Positions 53,848 to 63,282 of a stretch of DNA of 64,000 bases are shown here, piece after piece (position 1 is the first letter of the stretch; each line of letters begins with the position of its first letter). The DNA is from Pseudomonas protegens (GTDB taxonomy: Bacteria; Pseudomonadota; Gammaproteobacteria; Pseudomonadales; Pseudomonadaceae): positions 4,945,001 to 5,009,000 of the forward strand of contig NZ_CP060201.1 of the NCBI RefSeq assembly GCF_013407925.2, in the 5' to 3' direction. The notes beneath the pieces are model-generated. The model was given only the letters and a program-made list of their open reading frames with translations, was not told where the DNA came from and ran no database searches. A program made the translations under genes and the position numbers.

Positions 53848-55095
53848 TCAATCCCAGCTCAGAGCACCGCCAGTTTGATACTCGATCACGCGGGTCTCGA
53901 AGAAGTTCTTCTCTTTCTTCAAGTCCATGATCTCGCTCATCCATGGGAACGGGTTGGTGGTGCCTGGGTATTCTTCCTTCAGGCCGATCTGCGACAGGCG
54001 ACGGTTGGCGATGAACTTGAGGTAGTCCTCCATCATCGCCGCGTTCATGCCCAGCACGCCGCGCGGCATGGTGTCGCGAGCGTATTCGATTTCCAGTTGG
54101 GTGCCCTGGAGGATCATCTGGGTGGCTTCTTCCTTCATCTCGGCATCCCACAGGTGCGGGTTTTCGATCTTGATCTGGTTGATCACGTCGATGCCGAAGT
54201 TCAGGTGCATGGATTCGTCGCGCAGGATGTATTGGAACTGCTCGGCGACACCGGTCATCTTGTTGCGCCGGCCCATGGACAGGATCTGGGTGAAGCCGCA
54301 GTAGAAGAAGATGCCTTCCAGCACGCAGTAGTAGGCGATCAGGTTGCGCAGCAGTTCCTTGTCGGTGTCGACGGTGCCGGTTTCGAACTTCGGATCGGAG
54401 ATCGAACGGGTGTACTTCAGGCCCCAGGCGGCTTTCTTCGCGACCGATGGAATCTCGTGGTACATGTTGAAGATCTCGCCTTCATCCATGGCCAGCGATT
54501 CGATGCAGTACTGGTAGGCGTGGGTGTGGATCGCCTCTTCGAATGCCTGGCGCAGGATGTACTGGCGGCATTCCGGGTTGGTGATCAGGCGGTACACGGC
54601 CAGTACCAGGTTGTTGGCAACCAGGGAGTCGGCGGTTGAGAAGAAGCCCAGGTTGCGCATGACGATGCGGCGCTCGTCGTCGGTCAGGCCTTCCGGGTTT
54701 TTCCACAGGGCGATGTCGGCGGTCATGTTGACCTCTTGCGGCATCCAGTGGTTGGCGCAGCCGTCGAGGTACTTCTGCCAGGCCCAGTCGTATTTGAACG
54801 GCACCAGCTGGTTGAGGTCGGCGCGGCAGTTGATCATGCGCTTTTCGTCGACCGCGACGCGGGCGGAAGAGCCTTCCAGTTCTGCCAGGCCTTCGGCGAT
54901 GTCGAGCTGGTCCAGGGACGCCTTGGCACGGGCAACGGCAGCGGAGTCGCTGGCGGTCACGGCGCGGGCTTCCAGGGCGGCGGCACCACCGGCGCTGTCG
55001 AGGCGGTCCATGTTGGCTTCAGTGGCGTGGCCGGCGTTGGCGCCTTTGACTGCAACTTCGCCTTCTTCTTTGTCGAATTCGTCCCAGCTCAGCAT
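53848..55095 (-). CDS. nrdB: Ribonucleotide reductase class Ia, beta subunit NrdB
   Basis: This 415-residue radical-carrying subunit of class Ia ribonucleotide reductase holds the di-iron/tyrosyl site. Expected ligands are seen in [30 protein letters not shown] (the Glu/His pair and the nearby Tyr) and [20 protein letters not shown] (Glu and His). The N-terminal extension of about 90 residues, with the [20 protein letters not shown] segment, is typical of Pseudomonas NrdB. The ATG at 55095 gives exactly 415 residues. No nrdA lies within this window upstream of it. Confidence 0.97.
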   Translation of the reverse strand: MLSWDEFDKEEGEVAVKGANAGHATEANMDRLDSAGGAAALEARAVTASDSAAVARAKASLDQLDIAEGLAELEGSSARVAVDEKRMINCRADLNQLVPFKYDWAWQKYLDGCANHWMPQEVNMTADIALWKNPEGLTDDERRIVMRNLGFFSTADSLVANNLVLAVYRLITNPECRQYILRQAFEEAIHTHAYQYCIESLAMDEGEIFNMYHEIPSVAKKAAWGLKYTRSISDPKFETGTVDTDKELLRNLIAYYCVLEGIFFYCGFTQILSMGRRNKMTGVAEQFQYILRDESMHLNFGIDVINQIKIENPHLWDAEMKEEATQMILQGTQLEIEYARDTMPRGVLGMNAAMMEDYLKFIANRRLSQIGLKEEYPGTTNPFPWMSEIMDLKKEKNFFETRVIEYQTGGALSWD

Positions 55096-55770
55096 GACGT
55101 GTCGTCTCCTGCTCGAGGGCCAGATGCCCGTGTGAAAACAAAAGGGTTGGCTTTTCACACGGCGCTACTGGCCGCGTTAAATCAATAGAAATCGTTTGTT
55201 GCAGCTGTGAACGCAGGCAATAAACAGAAATATATGTCCGGGTGCCTTGAGGCTGCTGTCGGGCGGAACTGAGGGTGTCGGTTCCGGCGCGGGATTCAGC
55301 AGGTCGTTTTCATCCGGTAAGGGAATGTTGCGGGCCCGTTTTGAGGACGCATTATAAGGATATTTTCCGGGTCGTGGGGTGACCGATGGGCGCAGGCAGG
55401 CCGAGGAAGGCAGGGGACCGAGAGCAAAGCGCGGGTTTACAAGGCTTTGACCGCGAAAGATTTTTTTTCGGGCTCGAAAAAATCAGCCGGAAATGGCCAA
55501 AAAATAGCCAATTTTACTAGATGTTGTGTTTTTGCAAGCCATTTCGCTGTTTTGAACACAACTCGAATCGACCTGGATTGGGCCACTTCAGGGGCGGGTT
55601 GCTGGCCCCTGCGGGGGCGAAAAGGTTGCGTGCGATTGCCGTGGTCGCACGTCGAGGGAGCGATGCTTTTGGCCGGCTCCAGAACAGTGGGCGGCTGGCG
55701 AGGCATCTTTGCCGCAAGAGGGATTTCTTGCGGCCGGCAGTCATCAAGGATTATGCAATGAACTTGGCAA
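55096..55770. other. 675-bp intergenic region upstream of nrdB
   Basis: There is no credible gene; short open frames here lack start signals and family features. On the reverse strand it contains a good TATAAT at 55351-55356, a T-rich hairpin (GATTTTTTTTCG ... CGAAAAAATC) near 55460-55484, and a promoter-like segment with an NrdR-type element at 55511-55538. This implies a long nrdB leader. The expected nrdA is not here. Confidence 0.55.
55511..55538 (-). promoter_or_regulatory. Candidate nrdB promoter with NrdR-like box
   Basis: On the reverse strand TTGCAA (or CTTGCA) and TAAAAT form -35/-10 elements 15-16 bases apart. ACACAACATCTAGTAA between and over them matches 12 of 16 positions of the NrdR-box consensus (ACACWATATATWGTGT). 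NrdR boxes normally come in pairs about 31 bp apart; a second good copy was not found. Confidence 0.4.
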
Positions 55771-56034
55771 TTAACCGTTAGAGCAACCGTTGCCCATTAC
55801 GCGGTATTGAAGAATATGCCGTTGACCGTGAGAGTCTTCATATTCCATACGCGCTGGTACAACTTCGCATACTTCTGGAACTTCGCTCATGGAGATAACT
55901 TTGGCGATATCCAGATCAGTGGAGTAAGTGTATTCCTCTACCGGTACTTGTTGCTGTGCGACATCAGTCGGGATCTCATCAGCCATCGCGGTAACGCACA
56001 GACTGCTGAGGGCCAGAACTAATAAAGCTTTCAT
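55771..56034 (-). CDS. DUF2790 family secreted protein
   Basis: This 87-residue protein has a Sec signal peptide (MKALLVLALSSLCVTAMADE, cleavage after AMA) and a conserved DUF2790 domain: YTYSTDLDIAKVISMSEVPE, then VCEVVPARMEYEDSHGQRHI, with two cysteines that could pair. DUF2790 is a small Pseudomonas-specific periplasmic or secreted family of unknown function, often present in several copies. AAAGG precedes the start. It is divergent from acsA with a hairpin in its leader. Confidence 0.88.
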   Translation of the reverse strand: MKALLVLALSSLCVTAMADEIPTDVAQQQVPVEEYTYSTDLDIAKVISMSEVPEVCEVVPARMEYEDSHGQRHILQYRVMGNGCSNG

Positions 56035-56445
56035 TTGCGTTTTACCTTTCTAAGGTCGTGTGGGGTCACGCAGCCTTTATGAGGCTGCGTGTGGAGCTTG
56101 AGTAAACGTTTGATTAACTGCCTTCGTGGGGGCTGCAACTGGGTTAATCAGATTGCCTGTTTGGCGAGACAGATTTTAGGCCCGGGGTTGCGTGTCATAT
56201 AGGTGTACTTTTGATAAACACCTTTGACAGTTTTTGTAACAATCGCCGAAAAAGGCCTGTCCGGATGCCTGTTTGAATATTTTTGCTGAGGGTGAATGCT
56301 GCTGTAACCAGCGTTTTTGAGGGGTTGCGACAAATAGCAGGGTATTTCGCAGGGGGTTGTTACTACCATCGTCGAATGGTTCTATAGGCGCCCCCCGGCT
56401 ACAACGGGGTCATACAAAAACAACTATGTCACCGAGGTAAGAAAG
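56035..56445. other. 411-bp divergent region between DUF2790 gene and acsA
   Basis: There is no gene. The part nearest the DUF2790 gene holds the hairpin at 56067-56091. The region ends in an acsA ribosome binding site (CCGAGGTAAG) six bases before the start codon. No strong consensus promoter is obvious. Confidence 0.6.
56067..56091. promoter_or_regulatory. Perfect hairpin in the DUF2790 leader
   Basis: CACGCAGCCT and AGGCTGCGTG form a perfect 10-bp stem with a TTATG loop, 33 bp upstream of the DUF2790 start codon, inside its probable 5' untranslated region. It may be a leader structure affecting RNA stability, or a divergent operator. Confidence 0.45.
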
Positions 56446-58401
56446 ATGAGTGCGGCTTCTCTGTATCCCGTTCGTCCCGAGGTTTTGGCCAATACGCTGA
56501 CTGACGAGGCGACCTACAAGGCCATGTACCAGCAGTCGGTCGTGAACCCGGACGGTTTCTGGCGTGAACAGGCCAAGCGTCTCGACTGGATCAAGCCTTT
56601 TACCACGGTGAAGCAGACTTCCTTCGACGATCACCATGTCGATATCAAGTGGTTTGCCGATGGCACCTTGAACGTCTCCTACAACTGCCTGGATCGCCAT
56701 CTCGCCGAGCGCGGCGATCAGATCGCGATCATCTGGGAAGGCGACGATCCTTCCGAAAGCCGCAACATCACCTACCGCGAATTGCATGAAGAAGTCTGCA
56801 AGTTCGCCAACGCCTTGCGTGGCCAGGACGTGCACCGTGGCGACGTGGTGACTATCTATATGCCGATGATTCCCGAGGCGGTGGTGGCCATGCTGGCCTG
56901 TACCCGTATCGGCGCGATCCACTCGGTAGTGTTCGGTGGGTTCTCCCCTGAGGCTTTGGCCGGGCGCATCATCGACTGCCGCTCGAAAGTGGTGATCACC
57001 GCCGACGAAGGCATCCGTGCCGGCAAGAAGGTGCCGCTCAAGGCCAATGTCGACGACGCCCTGACCAACCCGGAAACCAGCAGCATCCAGAAGGTCATCG
57101 TGTGCAAGCGCACCGGTGGCGACATCAAGTGGAACCAGCATCGCGACATCTGGTACGAAGACCTGATGAAGGTCGCCGGCAGCGTCTGCGCCCCGAAAGA
57201 GATGGGGGCCGAAGAAGCGCTGTTCATCCTCTATACCTCCGGTTCCACCGGCAAGCCCAAGGGCGTGCAGCACACAACCGGCGGCTACCTGCTCTATGCA
57301 TCGCTGACCCATGAGCGGGTGTTCGACTACCGTCCGGGCGAAGTCTACTGGTGCACCGCCGACGTCGGCTGGGTCACCGGCCACACTTATATCGTCTATG
57401 GCCCGCTGGCCAACGGCGCCACCACCGTGCTGTTCGAAGGCGTGCCCAACTACCCGGACGTGACCCGGGTGGCGAAGATCGTCGACAAGCACAAGGTCAA
57501 CATCCTCTACACCGCGCCGACCGCGATCCGCGCCATGATGGCCTCGGGCACTGCCGCCTGCGAAGGCGCCGATGGCAGCAGCCTGCGCCTGCTGGGCTCG
57601 GTGGGCGAGCCGATCAACCCGGAAGCCTGGGACTGGTACTACAAGAACGTCGGCCAATCCCGTTGCCCGATTGTCGACACCTGGTGGCAGACCGAAACCG
57701 GCGCCACCCTGATGAGCCCGCTGCCGGGGGCGCATGCCCTGAAGCCGGGTTCTGCCGCGCGTCCGTTCTTCGGTGTGGTGCCGGCCCTGGTGGACAACCT
57801 GGGCAACATCATCGAGGGCGCCGCCGAAGGCAACCTGGTGATCCTCGATTCGTGGCCAGGTCAGGCGCGGACCCTGTACCGCGACCACGACCGCTTCGTC
57901 GATACCTACTTCAAGACCTTCCGCGGCATGTACTTCACCGGTGACGGTGCTCGTCGCGACGAGGACGGCTACTACTGGATCACCGGCCGGGTGGATGACG
58001 TGCTCAACGTGTCCGGGCACCGCATGGGCACCGCCGAGATCGAAAGCGCCATGGTGGCGCACCCGAAAGTCGCCGAAGCGGCGGTGGTGGGCGTGCCTCA
58101 CGACATCAAGGGCCAGGGCATCTATGTCTACGTGACCCTCAACGGTGGCGAGGAGCCGAGCGAAGCCCTGCGTCTGGAACTGAAGAACTGGGTGCGCAAG
58201 GAAATCGGTCCGATCGCCTCGCCGGATGTCATCCAATGGGCGCCGGGCCTGCCTAAGACCCGTTCCGGGAAGATCATGCGGCGGATTCTGCGCAAGATCG
58301 CGACCGCGGAGTACGACGGTCTGGGCGATATCTCGACCTTGGCCGACCCAAGCGTGGTGCAGCACCTGATCGATACCCACAAGACCATGAACGTCGCCTG
58401 A
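56446..58401 (+). CDS. acsA: Acetyl-CoA synthetase
   Basis: This 651-residue AMP-forming ligase makes acetyl-CoA from acetate, ATP and CoA. Visible are the P-loop-like [36 protein letters not shown], the adenylation motif [20 protein letters not shown] with [19 protein letters not shown], and [11 protein letters not shown] whose Lys609 is the residue inactivated by acetylation in this family. Length and motifs are complete. It is monocistronic, followed by a strong terminator. Confidence 0.97.
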   Translation: MSAASLYPVRPEVLANTLTDEATYKAMYQQSVVNPDGFWREQAKRLDWIKPFTTVKQTSFDDHHVDIKWFADGTLNVSYNCLDRHLAERGDQIAIIWEGDDPSESRNITYRELHEEVCKFANALRGQDVHRGDVVTIYMPMIPEAVVAMLACTRIGAIHSVVFGGFSPEALAGRIIDCRSKVVITADEGIRAGKKVPLKANVDDALTNPETSSIQKVIVCKRTGGDIKWNQHRDIWYEDLMKVAGSVCAPKEMGAEEALFILYTSGSTGKPKGVQHTTGGYLLYASLTHERVFDYRPGEVYWCTADVGWVTGHTYIVYGPLANGATTVLFEGVPNYPDVTRVAKIVDKHKVNILYTAPTAIRAMMASGTAACEGADGSSLRLLGSVGEPINPEAWDWYYKNVGQSRCPIVDTWWQTETGATLMSPLPGAHALKPGSAARPFFGVVPALVDNLGNIIEGAAEGNLVILDSWPGQARTLYRDHDRFVDTYFKTFRGMYFTGDGARRDEDGYYWITGRVDDVLNVSGHRMGTAEIESAMVAHPKVAEAAVVGVPHDIKGQGIYVYVTLNGGEEPSEALRLELKNWVRKEIGPIASPDVIQWAPGLPKTRSGKIMRRILRKIATAEYDGLGDISTLADPSVVQHLIDTHKTMNVA

Positions 58402-58421
58402 GGCGGGTTCCGAGTCATCCA

Positions 58422-58456
58422 GCCCCGCCCGGCCTTGCGCCGGGCGGGGCTTTTTT
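58422..58456 (+). terminator. Intrinsic terminator of acsA
   Basis: GCCCCGCCCGGC and GCCGGGCGGGGC form a 12-bp GC stem with a CTTGC loop, followed by six T, 20 bp after the stop codon. Confidence 0.95.
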
Positions 58457-58467
58457 GTGCCGGGGCG

Positions 58468-58492
58468 ATTCGCCGGCAAGCCGCTCGCTACA
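58468..58492. repeat. Pseudomonas REP element (reverse orientation)
   Basis: On the reverse strand this reads TGTAGCGAGCGGCTTGCCGG plus CGAAT, a variant of the REP copies at 5711 and 27928. It follows the acsA terminator by 12 bp. Confidence 0.75.
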
Positions 58493-58827
58493 GCCTCCGC
58501 GCGCCAGTTGTGAGGCCCGCTTGCCACTGCAGGCGAGCGAATAAATATCGGATTTATCCATCTGCCGGGTTCGAATGTTACCGATGCCGTCGAAGATGTA
58601 ACCCGGCGCCCATTTTCGGGGCAATGGGAAACGCCGAGCCCCATTTCAGGGCTGTTTATATCCCTATAAAAAATAAGTCATCACGCTGCGCTTGCCGGAA
58701 TAGAAGGCTTTGCCAATAATAGGCCCGCAATTTGCAGCATAGATCGGTTCCCTATCATTTGCTCTTGCATAGTTTTGAAGAGCTGTCAATGTGCTCCTCC
58801 GGTATTCTCGATGCTTCTGTAATTTGT

Positions 58828-58843
58828 TGTCGCATTGAGGAAA
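58828..58843 (+). promoter_or_regulatory. Candidate ArgR half-site upstream of aotJ
   Basis: TGTCGCATTGAGGAAA fits the Pseudomonas ArgR pattern TGTCGC-N8-AA. A weaker TGTCGT lies 31 bp downstream at 58859. Autoregulation of aot by ArgR is established in P. aeruginosa; the position 172 bp before the aotJ ATG is compatible. Confidence 0.4.
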
Positions 58844-59014
58844 TATCGGCTTCCAGCCTGTCGTTAGAATGCCGGTCACTCGCTCGTCGTTGCCTGTGTG
58901 TGAGTCCTCTTCCGGGCTTCTCAGGACGCAGCGCCGCCTTTGCTGTTTTACCCATTCGCATATTGGGCTGTCGCTCACTCTGCCGTTTTCGCCCTTTACC
59001 GATGGAGTTCTAAG

Positions 59015-59791
59015 ATGAAGAAACTCGTGCTTCTTGGCGCCCTGGCACTGTCCGTGCTCTCCCTGCCGACTTTCGCCGATGAAAAGCCCCTGAAAATTGG
59101 TATCGAAGCGGCCTACCCTCCGTTTGCCTCCAAGGCGCCGGACGGCAGCATCGTCGGTTTCGACTACGACATCGGCAACGCGCTGTGCGAAGAGATGAAG
59201 GTCAAGTGCGTATGGGTCGAGCAAGAGTTCGATGGCCTGATCCCGGCGCTGAAGGTGCGCAAGATCGACGCCATCCTCTCGTCGATGTCGATCACCGACG
59301 ATCGCAAGAAGTCCGTGGACTTCACCAACAAGTACTACAACACCCCGGCACGTCTGGTGATGAAGGCCGGCACCCAGGTCAGCGACGGCCTGGCCGAGCT
59401 CAAGGGCAAGAACATCGGCGTGCAGCGTGGTTCGATCCACGAACGTTTCGCCCGCGAAGTGCTGGCTCCCCTGGGCGCGCAGATCAAGCCTTACGGCTCG
59501 CAGAACGAAATCTACCTGGATGTGGCCGCCGGCCGTCTCGACGGCACCGTGGCCGACGCTACGCTGTTGAATGACGGCTTCCTGAAAACCGATGCGGGCA
59601 AGGGTTTTGCCTTCGTTGGTCCGGCCTTCACCGACGTCAAGTACTTCGGCGACGGCGTAGGGATCGCAGTGCGCAAGGGCGACAAGGCCGAGCTGGACAA
59701 GATCAACGCTGCCATCGCTGCCATTCGCGAGAACGGCAAGTACAAGCAAATCCAGGACAAGTACTTCGACTTCGACATCTACGGCAAGTAA
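59015..59791 (+). CDS. aotJ: Arginine/ornithine ABC transporter, periplasmic binding protein AotJ
   Basis: This 258-residue polar-amino-acid binding protein has a signal peptide ([20 protein letters not shown], cleavage after FADE-type site) and the family motifs [40 protein letters not shown] and [20 protein letters not shown]. It delivers L-arginine or L-ornithine to the AotQM channel. GGAG lies before the ATG at 59015. It is the first gene of aotJQMOP-argR. Confidence 0.95.
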   Translation: MKKLVLLGALALSVLSLPTFADEKPLKIGIEAAYPPFASKAPDGSIVGFDYDIGNALCEEMKVKCVWVEQEFDGLIPALKVRKIDAILSSMSITDDRKKSVDFTNKYYNTPARLVMKAGTQVSDGLAELKGKNIGVQRGSIHERFAREVLAPLGAQIKPYGSQNEIYLDVAAGRLDGTVADATLLNDGFLKTDAGKGFAFVGPAFTDVKYFGDGVGIAVRKGDKAELDKINAAIAAIRENGKYKQIQDKYFDFDIYGK

Positions 59792-59883
59792 GACCGTCGA
59801 AACAGTCAGTCCGAGATGGCGCAAGCAGCAGAATCTCTGAAGTTTGCGCCATTTTTTCATCCCAATTTTCGAGGACCTGAATC

Positions 59884-60573
59884 ATGTTGAAAGGCTACGG
59901 GGCTGTCATCCTCGATGGCGCTTGGCTGACGCTTCAGCTCGCCTTGTCGTCCATGGCCCTGGCCATTGTTCTGGGTCTGATCGGGGTCGCGCTGCGTCTC
60001 TCGCCGGTGCGCTGGCTGGCCTGGCTTGGCGATCTGTATTCCACGGTGATCCGTGGCATTCCCGATCTGGTGCTGATCCTGCTGATCTTCTACGGCGGCC
60101 AGGACTTGTTGAACCGCGTGGCCCCGCTGCTGGGCTACGACGATTACATCGACCTCAATCCGCTGGCGGCCGGTATCGGCACCCTGGGCTTCATCTTCGG
60201 GGCCTACCTGTCGGAAACCTTCCGTGGCGCCTTCATGGCGATTCCCAAGGGGCAGGCAGAGGCGGGCATGGCTTACGGCATGAGCAGCTTCCAGGTGTTC
60301 TTCCGGGTCATGGTGCCGCAGATGATTCGCCTGGCGATTCCCGGCTTCACCAACAACTGGCTGGTGCTGACCAAGGCCACCGCGCTGATTTCCGTGGTGG
60401 GCCTGCAAGACATGATGTTCAAGGCCAAGCAGGCGGCGGATGCCACCCGTGAGCCTTTCACCTTCTTCCTCGCAGTGGCGGCCATGTACCTGGTGATCAC
60501 CAGTGTCTCGTTGCTGGCATTGCGTCACCTTGAGAAGCGCTACTCGGTAGGCGTAAGGGCGGCTGATCTATGA
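59884..60573 (+). CDS. aotQ: Arginine/ornithine ABC transporter permease AotQ
   Basis: This 229-residue HisQ-type permease has about five membrane helices and the ATPase-contact loop (GQAEAGMAYGMSSFQVFFRV, the EAA motif). GAGG is 10 bases upstream. It overlaps aotM by four bases. It forms half of the membrane channel with AotM. Confidence 0.95.
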   Translation: MLKGYGAVILDGAWLTLQLALSSMALAIVLGLIGVALRLSPVRWLAWLGDLYSTVIRGIPDLVLILLIFYGGQDLLNRVAPLLGYDDYIDLNPLAAGIGTLGFIFGAYLSETFRGAFMAIPKGQAEAGMAYGMSSFQVFFRVMVPQMIRLAIPGFTNNWLVLTKATALISVVGLQDMMFKAKQAADATREPFTFFLAVAAMYLVITSVSLLALRHLEKRYSVGVRAADL

Positions 60574-61268
60574 TCTTCGACTACAACGTCATCTATGACG
60601 CCTTGCCGCTGTACTTCAGCGGCTTGCTGACCACCTTGAAACTGCTGGCACTGTCGTTGTTCTTCGGCTTGCTGGTGGCCTTGCCCCTTGGGCTGATGCG
60701 GGTCTCCAAGCAACCGCTGGTGAACATGACGGCCTGGCTCTACACCTACGTGATCCGCGGCACGCCGATGCTGGTGCAGCTGTTCCTGATCTACTACGGC
60801 CTGGCCCAGTTCGAAGCGGTGCGCGAGAGTTTCCTCTGGCCCTGGCTGTCCAGCGCAACCTTCTGCGCCTGCCTGGCCTTTGCCATCAACACCAGCGCCT
60901 ATACCGCGGAAATCATCGCCGGCAGCCTGCGGGCCACGCCCAATGGCGAGATCGAGGCGGCCAAGGCCATGGGCATGTCGCGCTACAAGATGTACCGCCG
61001 CATTCTCTTGCCATCGGCCCTGCGCCGGGCGCTGCCGCAGTACAGCAACGAAGTGATCATGATGCTGCAGACCACCAGTCTGGCGTCCATCGTGACCCTG
61101 ATCGATATCACCGGCGCGGCGCGCACGGTCAACGCGCAGTACTACCTGCCGTTCGAGGCCTACATCACCGCCGGCGTGTTCTACCTGTGCCTGACCTTTA
61201 TCCTGGTGCGCCTGTTCAAGCTGGCCGAAGGCCGCTGGCTGCGCTACCTGGCGCCGCGGAAGCACTGA
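60570..61268 (+). CDS. aotM: Arginine/ornithine ABC transporter permease AotM
   Basis: This 232-residue HisM-type permease has about five membrane helices and the EAA loop IEAAKAMGMSRYKMYRRILL. Its ATG overlaps the aotQ stop (ATGA). It pairs with AotQ. The gap to aotO is one base. Confidence 0.95.
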   Translation: MIFDYNVIYDALPLYFSGLLTTLKLLALSLFFGLLVALPLGLMRVSKQPLVNMTAWLYTYVIRGTPMLVQLFLIYYGLAQFEAVRESFLWPWLSSATFCACLAFAINTSAYTAEIIAGSLRATPNGEIEAAKAMGMSRYKMYRRILLPSALRRALPQYSNEVIMMLQTTSLASIVTLIDITGAARTVNAQYYLPFEAYITAGVFYLCLTFILVRLFKLAEGRWLRYLAPRKH

Positions 61269-61269
61269 T

Positions 61270-62382
61270 ATGGAACGCATCGATCATCCATTGCCCTGGA
61301 GTCACCTGGGTAGCGAGCGGCATATCTCGGTGTTCCGTTTCGGCAGCGGCGAGCGCAAGGCCTATATCCAGGCCAGCCTGCACGCTGACGAACTGCCAGG
61401 CATGCGCACCGCCTGGGAGCTGAAAAAGCGCCTGGCCGAGCTGGAGGCCCAGGGCGCGCTCAACGGCGTTGTCGAACTGGTGCCGGTGGCCAATCCGCTG
61501 GGTCTGGGGCAGTTGCTGCAAGGCAATCACCAGGGTCGTTTCGAGGCCGGCAGCGGCAAGAACTTCAACCGCGATTTCGTTGAGCTCAGCGCGCCCGTGG
61601 CGCTGCGCCTGCAAGGGCGCCTGGGGGATGATTCGCACGCCAATGTGCGCTTGATTCGTCAGGCCATGGCCGAGGTGCTGGCTGAGTTGCCGCCGGCAGC
61701 CAGCCAGTTGCAGGGCATGCAGCGGGTGCTGTTGAGCCACGCCTGCGACGCCGATGTGGTGCTGGACCTGCATTGCGATGCCGAGGCAGCGCTGCACATG
61801 TACGCCTTGCCGCAGCACTGGCCGCAGTGGCGTTCCCTGGCGGCGCACCTGGATGTGAAGGTTGGCCTGCTGGCGGAAGATTCCGGCGGCAGTTCGTTCG
61901 ACGAAGCCTGCTCGCTGCCGTGGCTGCGCCTGTCGCGGCAGTTTCCCGAAGCGTCGATTCCCCTGGCGTGCCTGGCGACCACCTTGGAATTGGGTGGTCA
62001 GGCCGACACCGGGCGCCCCCAGGCCGAGGCTTGTGCCGAAGGCATCCTGGCGTTTCTGGCCGAGCAGGGGCTGATTGCCGGTGAGTGGCCGGCGCCGGGG
62101 CGTGACGCCTGCGAGGCCATGCCCTTTGAAGGCACCGAATTGCTGTATGCGCCGCATCCCGGTGTGGTGAGCTTTCTGCGTCCGGCCGGGAGCTGGGTGG
62201 GCGTGGGCGAGCCGATTTTTGAAGTGATTGATCCCCTATCCGATCGGGTCAGTACGGTGTGTGCTGGCACCAGCGGCGTGTTGTTCGCCGTTGAGCGGCT
62301 GCGTTATGCCCAACCCGGTTTCTGGCTGGCCAAGGTGGCGGGGCGCGAAGCGCTGCGTCACGGGCGCTTGCTCAACGACTGA
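61270..62382 (+). CDS. aotO: AotO, aspartoacylase/succinylglutamate desuccinylase-like protein
   Basis: This 370-residue protein of the AstE/AspA zinc-peptidase-like family carries the metal motif QASLHADELPGMRTAWELKK (H-x-x-E type) and VLDLHCDAEAALHMYALPQH with the further His. It lies inside the aot operon in Pseudomonas but is not needed for transport according to the P. aeruginosa literature I recall; its substrate is uncertain. The gene starts one base after aotM. Confidence 0.9.
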   Translation: MERIDHPLPWSHLGSERHISVFRFGSGERKAYIQASLHADELPGMRTAWELKKRLAELEAQGALNGVVELVPVANPLGLGQLLQGNHQGRFEAGSGKNFNRDFVELSAPVALRLQGRLGDDSHANVRLIRQAMAEVLAELPPAASQLQGMQRVLLSHACDADVVLDLHCDAEAALHMYALPQHWPQWRSLAAHLDVKVGLLAEDSGGSSFDEACSLPWLRLSRQFPEASIPLACLATTLELGGQADTGRPQAEACAEGILAFLAEQGLIAGEWPAPGRDACEAMPFEGTELLYAPHPGVVSFLRPAGSWVGVGEPIFEVIDPLSDRVSTVCAGTSGVLFAVERLRYAQPGFWLAKVAGREALRHGRLLND

Positions 62383-62405
62383 CTGTTTTTGTGAGAACCG
62401 ACCGC

Positions 62406-63170
62406 ATGTACAAACTTGAAGTCCAAGACCTGCATAAGCGCTATGGCAGTCACGAAGTGCTCAAGGGCGTGTCCCTGAAGGCCGCGGCTGGCGATGTGAT
62501 CAGCATCATCGGCTCCAGTGGCTCGGGCAAGAGCACCTTTTTGCGCTGCATCAACCTGCTGGAGCAGCCTCACGCCGGCAAGATCCTGCTGAACAACGAA
62601 GAGTTGAAGCTGGTGGCCAACAAGGACGGCGCGCTCAAGGCTGCCGATCCCAAGCAGTTGCAGCGCATGCGTTCGCGCCTGTCGATGGTGTTCCAGCATT
62701 TCAACCTGTGGTCGCACATGACTGCGATTGAAAACATCATGGAAGCACCAGTGCACGTGCTGGGCGTGTCCAAGGCCGAGGCTCGCGAGAAGGCCGAGCA
62801 CTACCTGGCCAAGGTCGGTGTGGCGCACCGCAAGGATGCCTACCCGGGGCACATGTCCGGTGGTGAGCAGCAGCGTGTGGCGATTGCCCGGGCCCTGGCC
62901 ATGGAGCCGGAAGTCATGCTGTTCGACGAGCCGACCTCGGCCCTGGACCCGGAGCTGGTGGGCGACGTGCTGAAAGTCATGCAGGCCCTGGCCCAGGAAG
63001 GCCGGACCATGGTGGTGGTGACCCACGAAATGGGCTTTGCCCGTGAGGTGTCGAACCAGCTGGTGTTCCTGCACAAGGGTGTGGTGGAAGAGAGTGGCAA
63101 CCCGCGGGAAGTGCTGGTGAACCCGCAATCAGAACGTTTGCAACAATTCCTCTCTGGTAGCCTCAAGTAA
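62406..63170 (+). CDS. aotP: Arginine/ornithine ABC transporter ATPase AotP
   Basis: This 254-residue ATPase has Walker A GSSGSGKS (36-43), the Q-loop SMVFQHFNLWSHMT, signature MSGGEQQR, Walker B VMLFDEPTSALD and the switch His in VVVTHEMG. It powers arginine import through AotQM. The chosen ATG gives the 254-residue length of P. aeruginosa AotP; an in-frame GTG five codons earlier is possible. A 112-bp gap separates it from argR. Confidence 0.96.
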   Translation: MYKLEVQDLHKRYGSHEVLKGVSLKAAAGDVISIIGSSGSGKSTFLRCINLLEQPHAGKILLNNEELKLVANKDGALKAADPKQLQRMRSRLSMVFQHFNLWSHMTAIENIMEAPVHVLGVSKAEAREKAEHYLAKVGVAHRKDAYPGHMSGGEQQRVAIARALAMEPEVMLFDEPTSALDPELVGDVLKVMQALAQEGRTMVVVTHEMGFAREVSNQLVFLHKGVVEESGNPREVLVNPQSERLQQFLSGSLK

Positions 63171-63282
63171 TCACTGCCGTTATGCACCAAATTAGGTCAT
63201 GCTGCGCACCGCGCGCCAGATGGTCTAACTTGGTGCTGCCGCCCTTGGCTTCTAACACTGTTTTCGTTTCGGATTGCCCGCC

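Larger units (their letters stand above)
58402..59014. other. 613-bp region between acsA and aotJ
   Basis: It contains the acsA terminator, a reversed REP element, and then about 500 bp without a credible gene, moderately AT-rich near 58660-58760. A TGTCGC-type ArgR half-site is at 58828. The aotJ promoter must lie in the last 300 bp. Confidence 0.6.

Noticed and set aside
55437..55706. Short open frames in the nrdB upstream region
   Set aside because: They overlap promoter-like and hairpin sequence, have no ribosome binding site and resemble no family.
56410..58644. Reverse-strand frame of about 740 codons opposite acsA
   Set aside because: It is antisense to a complete acetyl-CoA synthetase and crosses the acsA terminator.
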